Below are positions 1-15,264 of a stretch of 64,000 bases of DNA, piece after piece. Numbering within the stretch: the first letter of the stretch is position 1; every line of letters begins with the position of its first letter. Origin of the DNA: Lentinula raphanica (lineage: Eukaryota; Basidiomycota; Agaricomycetes; Agaricales; Omphalotaceae). Both the position numbers and the translations under genes were made by a program. The notes below the pieces were generated by a model. That model made no database searches, had not been told where the DNA came from, and was given only the letters and a program-made list of their open reading frames with translations. The stretch lies in assembly GCA_027919835.1 (NCBI GenBank), contig JANVFP010000054.1, forward strand, positions 62,001-126,000, written 5' to 3'.

Positions 1-2382
1 AGGAGCGAACGAGGTGGAAGGTATGGATGAAGATGGTGGTGCTTGGGTCGAGGACGACGCGTGGGTTTCCGAGCCTTCCGGGTTGAGTACAAAGTCAGCT
101 GTGAGATTTTCCGAAAGTTGTTGCAACGCGGAGTGATGGAAGGCGCTTAGACTGAGAGCTATGGTGCTGGGTTCAATCAGGAGAAGGACGTCTCTCGAGA
201 GGCCTTCGCGATCCAATGCGGAGGCCCAAGGAATCTTGTTGGCCGTAGAGCCTGAAGGTGTTCCGAATGGTGTGGAAAGAGAAAGTCCTCCGGGAGTGTT
301 CAGGTCAAAGTACGAGTTCAAGGAGCCTGATTGAGGGGTCACTGCACCTTCACGTTTGCTATCCCCTAACGCGTCGAAAAGCGATAATGTATTGTTCTCC
401 TCTGGCCTAGGGGAGAACATGCCAATATTCGGTGACGCAACCGGAGTAGGATTGAACACAGCCTGCATAGAGCTCGATCTCGGTAGAGGCATAACCGGGA
501 GCGGAACAATCGAAGCATTGGCTTCAGGTGCAATCTCCGTTTTCCATTCTGGCCAATCAGGGAACTCTAGCGGCCTCCCATGAAATCTCAGGTACTCTCC
601 CACCAACCAGCCCACTCTCTGCTTCTCTAGCGCCTTCTTCTCGTCTTCCGCTCCAGTGACGAGATACTCGCAACATCTCATCAGCTCCCCCTCGAATCTC
701 GTCTGATCGACCAAGTGGGGCATACAGAGAAGAACGGAAGCAGCGAAATCCTTCCACTGTTCCATTGGTTCGATCTGTGCCTTCTCATTTTCACCAGCAG
801 CACTACCCATTTCCGCGGCGCTGTTGGTCTCTCCTTCTGGTGGTGGTCCGAAGAATGTAGTACCAAAGACAGCCTCGTGGGTGAGTGCTTCAAACGTGCC
901 CTTCTCGATTCTTCCGTCGGAACCCCTAGAGAGGTCGGGATGCGTCCGTCGACCCCAGAACGCTCTCTTCTTCCGCTGGGCAAGCGAATTATCCTGTCTC
1001 GTGGACCGCATGTCCATCCTAGAATGTGAGCTCGCGGCGGCTGCGAATGGGTCGTCTTCAACCTCTATGCCCCCACCACTTCCACTGCTCCCGTTCTCTT
1101 CCTCGTCTTGCTGACTCGCAGGAACGAGCTCTGTAGGGAACAGCTCCTTAACAGCTGCTGCTCGGTCAGAGGGAGGTTTATAGAAATACAGTTTTGAGCC
1201 CTTGAGTTCCAGTTTGAAGGGTTTCCACGCTTTCGCTGTTCCGAGTTGTTGAGGCGTAGCGTTACCGTCAGCAAACTTGTTAATAAAACCGCTATGATAC
1301 ACGATCTGAGATGAGCGCTTGGGCGAAACGGGGTCAGGGGAAGGTTCGATGATGTTCGGCGGAGCGAGGAGACCCCCAGAACGAGCAGACGTAGAGGAAG
1401 AAGATGAGTCGGGAAGGAGGGTTCGGCTGCTGGAGCTGAAAGGAAAGCCACCACGGGAAGGAACAGGTGGTACGGCGGTTGCTTCCATCTCAGATCCTGT
1501 CGATCCCTTCCGCTTTGGACTGGGCGGCATGAAACGAGGAGCAGAGAGTTTAGATGCGAGTTTCGGGGTGAAGGAATGAGAGCGTGTGTGGACGTGAGTC
1601 GGTGAAGGTGAAGGTCTGTTAGACGATACGTCGTCCATGACTGGTGCTGAAATGGAGATGGATACAGTCGGAGTAGTCGAAGTTGGTGTTTCGACTCTCG
1701 ACAATGATGGAAACGGAGTCCCTTGGCTAGTGCTGCGCTCAAAAGGAGGTGGAGCGGTAGAAAGACCGCCTGAAGTGGTATTGCTGTTACTACGGTTGCG
1801 ATACTGGGCTATCTTCTCTTCCATGGAAGGCGATACGTCTACAGAGATTTTACTCAGATCGTCCGCTGATTTTGACCATCCTCGTCGAGATATTGAGCGG
1901 AGGTCACCGAGGATATGTGTCGAGCGAATTGGACTGGTCGGACTAGACGGTTGGCTAGAATTGAAGCCGATGGATGAAAGGTCGAGTGAGTTTGGATTTC
2001 GCGACGACGACGACAAATCCATCACAGATCTAAAGCAGAGTTAGGAAGCGGAAGCACAGATAGTGAAGGTGATAACACACCTAGCTCCAGGAGCGGCACT
2101 GTAAGAGTCCAGGATTGGTCTAGGATCGGTAGGACGCGATATCTTGTGTTTCCTTCCCGAAGAACTACTCGCCCTGGGTTCAGAAGCTGAAGCCACAGTG
2201 CTTATCTTCGGATTTGACGCGCTCCTACCGAACCATTTCGAAGGTTTTGAGAGAAAGTTCGTGAAGCCGTTTGAAGGCGAAGTTGAACGTGGAAAGCCCA
2301 AAGTGGTTACAGGTTGTCCGTTGGTATTCGTGGCAAGGTCCTGAGGACTGAGGGAGTTTGAAGGTGCCCGCTTTGGAGCCAT
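1..2382 (-). CDS. PH-domain RasGEF-like signalling protein, 3' end outside window
   Basis: Reads leftwards from an ATG at 2382. One intron (about 2030-2085, with a CTAAC branch site just before TTTAG) joins a 97-residue first exon to an open frame that continues to base 1, giving about 770 residues in the window. The first 400 residues are Ser/Pro-rich and disordered. A pleckstrin-homology segment follows (around 1100-1290: HSGFINKF, then KAWKPFKLELKGSKLYFYKP), then a helical, RasGEF-N-like stretch (about 560-750). Near the left edge LLIEPSTIALSLSAFHHSAL resembles the start of a RasGEF catalytic domain (pattern P..lA.qLt..e...f). From family knowledge such proteins load GTP on Ras-type GTPases at membranes. 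The catalytic core is not visible, so the RasGEF call is an inference. The PH domain is the firmer part. Confidence 0.65.
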
Positions 2383-3130
2383 ATTACAGATGTATTACAG
2401 TGCTTTTCGTTGGTTCGTCGCCACCAGGAAATTGTGCGAATGATTCGATGTTGGTTCTGGGAGAAGAGGTAAGCACAGAGTTAGAGCATGAGCAGAGTTT
2501 TAGAGTGTTATACCAAGTTAACGAGTGATAGAATCGGTCAGCTCTCTAGATAAAGCAAGGAGCTGGTTGGGATCATGAGTGTAGAGAGGCAAAACGCGTA
2601 CGACGAGGAAAGTTGTTTGACCCTGAGGAATTGATGGCCCAAACAATTTCAACTCATCCTCCCATCACATCGTGTCAATTGACCCGATTTTCACTTTCCC
2701 GAAAATTCTCTTAATGATTTCCCTTCTTCCGATTCGTCCATCTCACTATGAAAAAGCAGGTGGCACCATCTTTTATTCAACAGTGGCGCTTTCCGCCAGC
2801 GACGCTTTACGAGGCCGTATCGGGCTTTACAGGTCCAAGTACTATGAAACTGTAGCAAATCTTGAACGCGATCTCATATTCCTGCTATCAGATACGAGGT
2901 TCGTAGAGGAAATCTATTCAAAAGATACTGCTTTCCGTAAGTCTTCACGAAATCTTCTGACGCGCAATTACTGCACATCCCGGTTTATACATGTACATTG
3001 TAGATCACACTGGCAGATGAGTCCAGAATGGGAACAAAGCTGACTATGGGTATTTAGTTCCTCAAAAAGCACGTTGTCTCCACGCAGCCTTCCCGCCTTG
3101 TCTTATAGTTTGTTCAGCGTTCCGGAATTA
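2383..3130. other. Upstream region of the PH/RasGEF-like gene; no supported gene
   Basis: Contains the promoter side of the leftward gene at 2382. A 123-codon open frame at 2672-3043 (+) has no recognisable domain and no supporting splice pattern, so I do not call it. Confidence 0.4.
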
Positions 3131-3780
3131 GGAGAAGAGATCTATAGTATACAGAGGCACCAACTCCCCCTCTTCGGCATATTCATCGATGATGTCCGCT
3201 TGACTATCTAAGAGGCAAGCTTCCGGTACAAGGTAGCTTTGGTAACTCGCCTCAATCGCCTCTTTTTTTACCTCTCCGATTCCATCTGGGTGACGCTAAG
3301 TTCATCATCATCACTTTCTGATCGTCATTCTGCTTTAACAGGTCGCATACATGTATCAAAACCGGAGGGTCCTCAATTCCAGTGGCTGTGATGAACCCCA
3401 GGTTCACAGCCCACAATTCTGTCGACTGTCTCTATCAATCACGTTGATAAATCGGTAAGAACTGAGTTCTTCCGTTAGGCTTGATTGTCATGCGCAGGAT
3501 CATTAGTCTGATTCTTCGGCGCTGTTCGTTGCTTGCATACTCGGAAACCTGATCCCCGACTCTCCCTTGAGCCTGTGCTCTGGCGACGCGCAGCCTTCGA
3601 TTCATGACGTGCAGGAACGAGCGTGGATAGGCGTGGATCATACCGTTGGTGTCTCTCCCGAAAAGAACTCACCGATGGATGTCTTTGGTTTGCATTGTCA
3701 ATGGACCCATGGACCATGCGCACGCCCCGGCGAAGGACCAGTCTACATAATACCAGCGCTCCTCCGGGCTCCATGGAGCG
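3131..3780 (-). pseudogene. Coding-like remnant, unidentified
   Basis: Several leftward pieces have protein-like composition but do not join in one frame. One piece (3435-3641) is Arg-rich and ends near a possible splice donor. The next (about 3320-3430) contains ELWAVNLGFITATGIEDPPV. The last (3132-3290) ends EGELVPLYTIDLFS before a stop. Between the second and third pieces the frame changes and the only possible intron would be 19 nt, which is too short. This looks like a decayed or misassembled gene end. I do not recognise the family. Confidence 0.25.
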
Positions 3781-4980
3781 ATCTTTCTGGAGTCTACAGC
3801 TAATTTTCCGATTTTTCTATCTATTAATCTGATGTTCGTGGTGCATGTGCATCGTGTAAATTCCTAGCAGCTCATGGTCACCAGGCTCAACAGTCGGTAC
3901 AGTCGGTACCTCGTATGAGCCTCAATAGGCTTCAAGTCAAGTTGAACTTGGTCGCAGCATGGTCTAGTAAGACCGTGACACCGAAGGTATACTACATATA
4001 CCATCCATCTCAACTCCGAGTCCTTCTACCCCTTTCCATCCTTATCGAGGAACCTGGAATAGCGAAAAGCTCTCCCTATTTCCAGCGTCCCGTTTGACAT
4101 CTCAGAGTCATTTGCGCGTCTAAATACTGTATAGGTCCACATTTCCCAGTCATCCCCTTCAACCCCGAGATCATGCCTATGGCTGTACTTGGAGGCTATG
4201 CTCATTGCCTACCGTCAACGTTCAACCTTGACGGAACCTTACTTTACTCTGTTTGTACGGACCCAACCCGAACACACCTTCGAAGTTCGGATACAACTCG
4301 TGCTTGGAAAGCGGGCCTGTTAACAACCTGATCGCCCATTCGCCTCAAATTCATCATGATCATGGTCGTCCGACCCCTCAGCTAAGTTATCGCGGCAGCA
4401 ACAGCTCGAAGTTGATGCTACTTTGCATATTATACAGACGTCATTGCCGTCTACCTCAGTTCCCTGATCACACTGCAAGAACTCCTTTCAAATCCCTTCC
4501 CTCCTTCCGTCCCTCTTTTAAACGAAAGATCACGAGCTAACTGCACACTAGCTATAGCTGACCCTATCGCACTCATATGGGATCTTCCGAATGCATCGGA
4601 TTGGACACAGACCGCTCCTAGAAAGGTATTTGTTGCATGTTTATTCTCTGATAGTCATAACTCATGATATAAGGAGGTTGCGAATACCCGACACACACCA
4701 ATGCAAACTACCATCAACAGAGAAGAGGGAGAACGAAGCGTGGTATTAGCTGGTGATACTTATCTCAATAGGTATCTCACCTTCGGTGACTCCTAGTGAC
4801 CTTTAGTGACTCGGAGGATCACGAAAAAACAAGGCGGAACTTGCAACATCATTCCAGCAGAATCTCCATGAACTTTCGGAAAATTAGACTCCCCTTGATG
4901 GTTTCATGAGCACAGATCGAGCGCACAGAAATATCATGCCTATCTCAGAAACAGAGGCTCGAATCAATAATCAAACACAT
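3781..4980. other. Gene-poor stretch with weak plus-strand exon candidates
   Basis: No confident gene. At 4555-4800 two plus-strand pieces could be spliced (ADPIALIWDLPNASDW..., then after GATATAAG an open frame to a TAG near 4795), but no start or upstream exon can be placed. Nothing else is supported. Confidence 0.2.
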
Positions 4981-5225
4981 ACTCGATTGACATGCTCATC
5001 CCTTTACCGCCTGTGACGACAACCCTCGAGCGGGTAGGTGCTCATGTACAGCTACATCCTCAGAGATGAACTCCCGCTCTTCCCTTCGAAGAACAATCAG
5101 TACACATCGATTGACATGCCCACCCCTTTACCGCCTGTAACGACAAGCCTCGAGCGGGAAGGTGCTCATGTACAGCTACATCCATAGAGATGTACCGTCC
5201 GTCCTTTCCGTTGAAGAACAATCAG
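4981..5225. repeat. Imperfect tandem duplication, about 118-bp unit, two copies
   Basis: The segment beginning GATTGACATGC at about 4985 recurs at about 5108 with the same internal landmarks (TTTACCGCCTGT, CTCGAGCGGG, GGTGCTCATGTACAGCTACATCC, GAAGAACAATCAGTAC). Copies differ at scattered positions. Part of the unit (ATGTACAGCTACATCC) also occurs at about 7557-7575, next to the dehydrogenase 3' end, which links this repeat to the duplication described for 5230-5480. Confidence 0.75.
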
Positions 5226-5229
5226 TACG

Positions 5230-5480
5230 AAAGACTTGGATTCTAGGACTATACGCATGATACCTAGCAATTGCTATGAGTCGCCGCACGTCTAGGGGCC
5301 ATCTCCCTAATTTATCTCTTCATTCGGCTGTTTAAATTTCTCATACACATTTTTGCCAAACTTCCGCTAGCGACGACATTGTCTCACTTGAACCATGGCC
5401 TGTTTTGTATACTCATGAATGGCATTCAGAATTTTGAGCGTTTCCGTCACGATACCTTCAGCTACACGTCGAACCAATGG
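5230..5480 (-). pseudogene. Degenerate copy of the last exon of the short-chain dehydrogenase
   Basis: On the leftward strand this matches the last exon and 3' flank of the dehydrogenase at 7580-7860. Shared landmarks include GCTATGAGTCGCCGCACGTC at 5274 and 7660, GCTAGCGACGACAT at 5369 and 7747, and the end TACCTTCAGCTA at about 5453 and 7842. Internal indels and changes destroy the reading frame, and none of the first four exons is found nearby. It is a partial, decayed duplicate. Confidence 0.7.
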
Positions 5481-5620
5481 AACAAGAATGGCTTTCAGAT
5501 TTTATAGATTTTCAGCACCGCGCTGAATTGTTCTCAAGAATAAGTACGAGTATTCCCCCTCCAGTCTCATGAGCAAGCAAAGTGGCAGTTGTTGTAGAAG
5601 CTGCGGTTTATCTGGTCAAA

Positions 5621-7530
5621 TAGGCGATGGTGCCACTGAGAAAGGGCAGAAGGAACAAGTTCTATTCAGAATAGTACGACTACAAGTTATCCTCAAATGG
5701 GGTCCGATCTTCGTGTCCGATGTCACAAGAATTCAAGAATAAGGAGGAGACACAGTGGATTCAAACGTGCTTGTCGTTCATGTCTGATATTCATTTCAGA
5801 AGTGACTCTAGTAAAGCTACTCCGGCAGTATGTTACAGTGGTAGCTAGAGCCTGCCAGGCGGGAGAAGCTGGTTCGATCCAAAATAGGCTGTCAGATCCT
5901 GCCACTCTTTCGACTGCGTTGTTATTCGTTCTGCTTCGTACACTTCAGAGAAAAGAAAAGAACTAAAAACGCTGGTCAAATCTGAAGATGTGAATGAACC
6001 AATTTGACTCGTACCCATCAGTAGGATCAGCTAGATAGAGTGCAACCATGTCGGTGGTCGACACTGGCATCTCGCTCGTGAGGACTCGATTCGCGGCTTC
6101 GGAATAATCCTGGAAGTGTCCTTGGGAGTTGGGCCCTATGGATTTTTTGAACTGTTCGATTCGGTCTTTAATCTGTTCCTTCGGGACTATATGTTCAGTT
6201 GAAGATATGGCATGTTATCACCTGCTATCACCAGACACAAGTCGAATCATCACCAACCTTTGGCCAGAATATAATAAGGATTCAAATCCACAGCTATACG
6301 TGAGTCGACTCCGTTCACAATGTGCGAGCCAGACACCGTATTGGCCTTTATGTCCTCAAAAAGCTTATCCATTTGAACCCGGCGTTCGCCAGTGCGCGTA
6401 CGGTAGGACTCGGAATTCTCAATAATCGCCATCTTGACCCTCAGTGAGGGTTCTGCATTAAGTTCAAATGTGTGAGCTTGGCGGTCACTGGTGACTCAAA
6501 CGATTACACTCACCCTTCTTTGGGTGGTTTTTCTTGAGTCGGTACACAACATTTGAAGAGGTATCAACAAGAAGCATTGCAACCTTTTCATTGAATATTT
6601 GGAAAGAGTCTGGCCCATCATATATGACTGTGAACGCCAGAGGGGTGAGACGTTCGAAATCTGGAAACTGAATAACCTTCGGAGCTGTACTTGACGTCCA
6701 TCCACTATAGGGTGGATACAATAAAGCTGGCTTTCCAGGCCCCTTCGGTTCAGGACTCAGATAGCCAGGATCCATGCGCTTGCTCATCGAAATCTCCTTT
6801 CCCACCGTTACTACATAATGGCAACATCGACATGAGATGAATTCATAGCAGAGACAAAAACTAAACACGATACCCTGAGGAGAACCCGGGCTATGACCAT
6901 CGGTGGCTAGCGATAACGGCAGGCTGTCGGAAATCGAGGAATAGTCTGGCACAACAGGGAGAGCAAGAACAGGGATCATCGCGACAGCGGCGAAGAGCGT
7001 CAGAATTTTCGATTGAGGAAGGATCATCGTGGATAACGAGGATTTGAAAAGCAAAGTTCGTCTAGCGTTGGCAATGCAGTAGAAGTATTCGGAGACCAGC
7101 TCTGGGGGGCTTTGGAAGATTGTCAGTCGATCTTATGCGCGAAAATATGCCTCAACATTGGCATTATTGGCATGGATACGTGGCAACTGGCGATGCCAAC
7201 AGGCGATAACAATCGTCAATATTGTTGCGAGATTATGGCTCGCCGCTGTACATCTACCCCGTCGGGGATCGGGCAGTAAACCAACCTCTACCAACCTCTG
7301 GTTGTGCTTGCTTCATCACGTATTGTTCCAGGAAAAGAAGAGATCCGAAAAACAATGAACTCAATACCCAGACGAGATACCTTGAGTAAGTTGGCAGCGA
7401 CGAATGGTAGAACTTAAGGGCTGAAAAACCCCTTCGTTCAAAAATAGACTCACTGGCACGAGAGAGCTCACGAGAGGCGTTTCATCTTGCCCTTATCGTC
7501 TTGATCCAAGAGAAAGTTCGAGACTCAAAA
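5621..7530. repeat. Segmental duplication, copy I
   Basis: Aligns collinearly by eye with 14,467-16,830. Landmarks in the same order: TAGGCGATGGTG at 5623 and 14,471; GTTATCCTCAA at 5685 and 14,537; ACAGTGGATTCAA at 5751 and 14,620; the whole secreted-protein gene; GGAGACCAGCTCTGGGGG after the gene start; ACCCCGTCGGGG; and CGTCTTGATCC.AGAGA at about 7497 and 16,790. Copy II carries extra sequence, including a second partial repeat of its left end at 14,880-15,050. Confidence 0.8.
5963..7027 (-). CDS. Secreted protein of unknown function, copy A (289 aa)
   Basis: Model: complement(join(5963..6186,6258..6452,6514..6810,6874..7027)). All three introns are GT-AG and 61-71 nt long, and the total length is a multiple of three. 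The product begins with a clear signal peptide (MILPQSKILTLFAAVAMIPVLALP). After it come a Pro-rich stretch and a domain with the conserved pieces FPDFERL, YDGPDSF, VAMLLVDTSSNVVYRLKK and NPYYILAK. It ends YLADPTDGYESNWFIHIFRFDQRF. No catalytic motif or known domain is apparent. Its only relative here is copy B at 15.3-16.2 kb, with the same exon structure. A 33-nt GTACGAG...CAG segment near the 3' end could be taken for an intron, but reading through it reaches the same stop, so it is kept as coding. Copy A is the full-length member of the pair. Confidence 0.75.
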
Positions 7531-7652
7531 CACTTCGGTAGGATGCGTATGTACAGAGATGTACAGCTACATCCATTGAGATGAACGTTCAACCTCGTCA
7601 TTTCCTTCGAATGAAAATCAGGACCCAAAACTTGGATTATATGCACACAAAC

Positions 7653-8750
7653 CTACTTGCTATGAGTCGCCGCACGTCTACCCATCTCCCTGATCATCTC
7701 TTCCTTCGGTTGTTCAAACTTTTCATACGCGTTCTTGGCCATACCGCTAGCGACGACATCGTCTCCCTTTTGAAGTCCTTCTATGGTTTGTTTCGTGTAC
7801 TCATCGAGGGGCATCCAGAATTTGGAGAGCGCTTCCGTGGTACCTTCAGCTAAACAAGACATCAAAACAAGGATGATCAGTGATCAAGATATTGTACGAA
7901 TTCCAAGCACCGTGACGAATCGTTCTCAACAGTAAGTACGAACGGACTCACTGATCACTTACCATCATGAAGCTCCGATTCGACCAACGGAGGACTGATC
8001 TCCACAACGCCGATGTTACTATCTTCAAGCTGAACACGAAGTGAGGAACAAAGTGAGTGCAACGCCGCTTTGGACGCAGAGTAATTCGCTATCCAGGGAG
8101 CAGGGACATATGCTAGTCCTGAGGTCACTGGGGCGATCAAGCATGGTTGGCCGGAGGCCTACACAGTAGATTCATCGACATAGTTAGATGACGGTTTCGA
8201 TTGACTCGAAGGATAAGATTCACGCACGGCTGTCTTCAAGAGATGAGGCATGAAGAACGAGATCACGGTGAGTATAGAGAAGTAGTTGACGTGCATTTCG
8301 GTTGCGATATCTGATAGGATTTACTCGAAAGATGAGCATTCTGCCATGAAGACCCGAATAGCTCACCATCGATATCAATCTCTTTCTTGAAGTGCAGTTC
8401 GCGTTGAACACCGGCGGCAAGGATGAGCGTATCGATCTACACGATCACCATTTCAATGAACTGCACCCTCGCCGTAGTTTCAAAAGATCCAGCAAACAAC
8501 GCACCTCAGGATACTTCCCAACAACCCTCTCAACAAAAGCCTTCATACCATCCTTATCCGCGTTTACATCAAATTCCTCTATATCCAGCCCACTCTCTTT
8601 CAACCCAGCTAACCGATCCTTGCGTCTCCCGACACCGATGACCTTGGGATGGCTGGGAAGAGCGGCGATGGCGAGGGCCAGGGCTCGACCGATTCCGGAG
8701 GTGGCTCCGGTGACGAGGACGCATTTTGAGTTGGTGATTGAGGGTGCCAT
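7653..8750 (-). CDS. Short-chain dehydrogenase/reductase, DltE-like (263 aa)
   Basis: Model: complement(join(7653..7849,7963..8158,8228..8310,8367..8436,8505..8750)). All introns are GT-AG and the total is 264 codons. The Rossmann cofactor motif TGATSGIG lies at residues 14-21, followed by VIGVGRR (adenine-ribose side), LILAAG (the NAG-type motif) and the active-site pair YSASK, preceded by VTSGLAYVP with the catalytic Ser. The order and length fit classical NAD(P)-dependent dehydrogenases of the DltE/oxidoreductase group, cytosolic. The substrate cannot be told from sequence. The tail (FEQPKEEMIREMGRRAATHSK) is duplicated as a remnant at 5230-5480. The start is the first ATG before the cofactor motif. 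The upstream in-frame extension lacks SDR character. Confidence 0.88.
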
Positions 8751-9168
8751 TGGTGGTGATGGGTGGTGGTGGTTGTGAGACAGGCTGTGCGAATAAATGG
8801 GAATAATTGGAAGAGTGTTGCATATGGTGGTCTGTAGGAGAAGCACCTTACATAAGTGACTTCGGGAGGACACGACATGCTCTCTTGAGGATTGAGCTCG
8901 ATACTCGAGTCGTTGAATCATCCTGTTGTGTGTATTCTCTGTCCATCGACTCCAGGTGAATATAGTGAACAGGGATGAATATTTCGCATTGTACACGGAA
9001 TCAACTTTGAAGGTCTGTACAGTGTGTCAATTACAACAAGATACGTAGTGCATACATACATCTTTCCAACGAACGCGACTCGAACTCGTACGAGTTCAGC
9101 AAGATACACATAGAACATCTGATATAATAATAAGGATAAAAAGCTGGCTGCTGGATATCGATGACGAC
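8751..9168. other. Intergenic region between the dehydrogenase and the ING gene
   Basis: Both neighbours read leftwards, so this holds the dehydrogenase promoter and the 3' flank of the ING gene. I see no gene or repeat in it. Confidence 0.5.
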
Positions 9169-10480
9169 CTATTTCTTCCGGCCTTTCCTGGTAGTGCCAA
9201 CGCTGATTGTGGCAATGACTGGCGTCTTGGAACAGGCGGAGCAGTACCATTTGTCTGGGAGTGGTTTAGTCAGACCGACACAAGATAGATGGAACTATGA
9301 TAGACGTCAATGAGCAGCTCGCGATGACAAAAGTGATGATACTTACCCATTCGTAAGGACAGTTGCCCTCATTGTCACAAGCAATCATCTGTTCAAGTTA
9401 ATTGAACTCATATGTCAAACAAAAGGAAAGAAGAAGACATACATCGCCATAACTGCTCGTTTGACAGAAACAGTAAAGCTTATCATCTTCGACGTCACCA
9501 TCTTCCTCGGCTTCCTCAAGATCGTCTTCACCCTCAGCATCTTCATCGCCCATTTCGATATCCTCAACAGGAGGTGGGTGGACTTGCCGCGACAGTCGAC
9601 TTGAACGAGCAGTAGTCTTCATTGGAACAGTCGACGCAGGCGAATTTGACCTTCTCCCGGTTGGGGTAAGCTTGATCGAGGGTGAGGCAGTGGATCGACC
9701 TCGTCCTAACCAGTAAAGATTAGTCAACAGGAACAAGGGTGATAGAACGAAACAACTTACTCCTCGTCGAAACAGGCGTAGTGACAGACTTGCGAGTCTC
9801 TACAGCGGGTGTCGTACTCGGTGCGAGTGCGAGTCGGAGGTTTTCGCTGAGACTCGTAGCAGCGTCATTGCCATTATGACCAAGAAACGGTGTTCCACTC
9901 AACGTAGGCGTCGCTGACAGAGCTCTGGCAGATATCGACTCGGTAGCAGGCGCCTCTCCTTGGAGAACTCGAACTTTGTTAATGTCGGAATCGAGACGAT
10001 TACGGGTTCGATTGATGAGGTTTATTATCTTCTCCGCCAGGGCCAATTTCTCGTTTGAGAGCTTCTCTATCTCTGCGTATCCAGCCTGGATCTTGTACGG
10101 GAAATTTGCGGTAGATTTAGACGTGGGAGAAGGGGAGGGTGAGGGAGATAAGTCTTGAGAAGGTGTGTTTCCACGTAGGCTGTGTTTAATCCAGCGAGCA
10201 CTGTCGTGGTCAATCTGTTGTTGCAGTTCTACAGGAAAGGCATGAGATAGATACAAAGCTAAGCAGAAACCTCACGCACCTTGGACACGAGAATCTTTGT
10301 GACGAATTTCCTCCAGATAATGCTTCACTTCATGTGGAAGGTAATCAAGGCCTGAATGTAAAACTGGGAGTTAGAACATCGGAGAAATGAGAATAATGGA
10401 GTATTGACGAAACTGTAGATGAATTCGCTAGCTAAGCTAGCTGCGTCTTCGAGGCTTTGCGGAGTAGCCGTCGCAATCAT
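9169..10480 (-). CDS. ING-family PHD-finger chromatin protein (345 aa)
   Basis: Model: complement(join(9169..9294,9347..9388,9443..9705,9761..10228,10280..10351,10414..10480)). Six exons total 346 codons. The N-terminus has the ING dimerisation helices (EFIYSLDYLPHEVKHYLEEI, then ELQQQIDHDSARWIKH and IEKLSNEKLALAEKIINLIN). A Ser/Thr-rich and acidic linker follows. The C-terminus is a textbook Cys4-His-Cys3 PHD finger: YCFCQTSSYGDMIACDNEG, CPYEWFHLSCV, WYCSAC, then a basic tail RKGRKK. Known members (Yng1, Yng2, Pho23, human ING1-5) read H3K4 methylation and act as subunits of histone acetyltransferase or deacetylase complexes in the nucleus. Which complex this one serves cannot be decided. 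It is divergent from the GMC gene, with about 450 bp between. Confidence 0.93.
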
Positions 10481-10934
10481 GGCTCGGTTCGCCACTGCGA
10501 CCTGGGAGAGAGAGTTTAGAAATGTTGCATGTGATTTTGGCGATTACTCATGCTTCGGCTGATGCCGACACTTCCTATTTTGGAGAATCTAATCTTATCG
10601 CACAGCTTTCTTTAAATTTCGGAGTGCCCGACACGCTCACACGCCGCGACCTGCCGCGACTTTACGCGACACCATCATCTACTGGTACCAACGGTGCCAC
10701 TTGACAAGGACAAGCCAGTACTTCGTGAAACCTGCTATGACCACTCAAACCACTCATCGCAAACGAATGCGCCACATAAGGTTCTGATTCTCCAAATACA
10801 ATGCAAGATATGAGCTGGAGGCTGCTCACTTGACCTTCCAAAATCATCCTCGAAATGTCCTGCTATGTAGTGATTGAATTTAGGGATCATAGTATATATA
10901 CAGCAAACCTCGCAATGGTAGTCATGAGCTCGTC
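10481..10934. promoter_or_regulatory. Shared upstream region of ING and GMC genes
   Basis: This is a 454-bp interval between divergent starts. It contains AT-rich stretches (for example AGTATATATACAG near 10,890, about 45 bp before the GMC start, a possible TATA element). No gene is supported. Confidence 0.35.
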
Positions 10935-14255
<3,321 letters not shown>

Positions 14256-15264
14256 CAACGTGCTGCCATTGGGACACTGATACGTAGTATTACTACCTAG
14301 TGGGCAGAGCTGGATAGTTGAGTCGATCCTTCTAACGTACCTCGATTGTTCGCAGTTGGAGTTTGCTGTATGCATTCAGATTGTTACATCGCGATGAATC
14401 AGAGTGCGAACTTGATCGATACTTGCTGAGTGTTACTTGTTTGTGCAGCTGGTACAGCAAGAGAAGTATAGGCGATGGTGTACAGAGAGGTGTAATTGGG
14501 ATAGAAGGCTGAAATCCGACATTTTCGTCTTTATAGGTTATCCTCAATCGGGAGTCCTTCTACACATGTCTGCCCATTTCTCGAAAGATTCAAAAATAAG
14601 CAGGCAACATTTGGGGAACACAGTGGATTCAAGTTTGCAAGTCGTCGAGTCGTGTCTAACACCCGTGTACTCTAGCATCTTTATGATATCGATACCGTGC
14701 TAGGGCCCGGGGCTAAGTCGTCGGACATGACGCGGGACTGTTCTAAATACTTTTCTACGCCCTGCTTCAAATTCGCAAAAAGTGAAACACCGGAATGAGA
14801 TATATCATATTCCATGGCCTGAGGCGTCGACTCTGAGGTTGAATGCTGAGCGCTGAGCTTTGAGCAGTACATAATGCATAAGATTTGAAATTTGACGTCG
14901 CGATAAGGAGGCAACACCGTAGTGACTCATTCAATTCTGCGAGTCGTTCGCGTCTGACACCCATCTGAAAGAGTACTCTAGCATCTATATGATTCTATGT
15001 TACTGAGGCCCGAGAGAGGGGCGTGACACCCTAAAATTTTGTTCAAGGACCTGCCAAACTTCCTCTGTCGATAATCGTTCTGCTTCATACAGTTCAGAGA
15101 AAAAGAATGAACTAGAACTGTTGGTCAAAGCTGAGGATGAGGATAGACCAGTTTGACTCGTACCCATCTTTAGGATCAGCTAGATAGAGGTTGATCAATG
15201 CGTTCAACACAGTTCCGCCCTTGTCGGAAGTTTTACCAATGTCCCTGTTGTAAAACCATTGGAC

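Noticed and set aside
5966..6040. A 33-nt terminal intron in the secreted genes
   Set aside because: GTACGAG...CAG is present in both copies, but 33 nt is shorter than all other introns here, and reading through keeps the same stop and similar residues.
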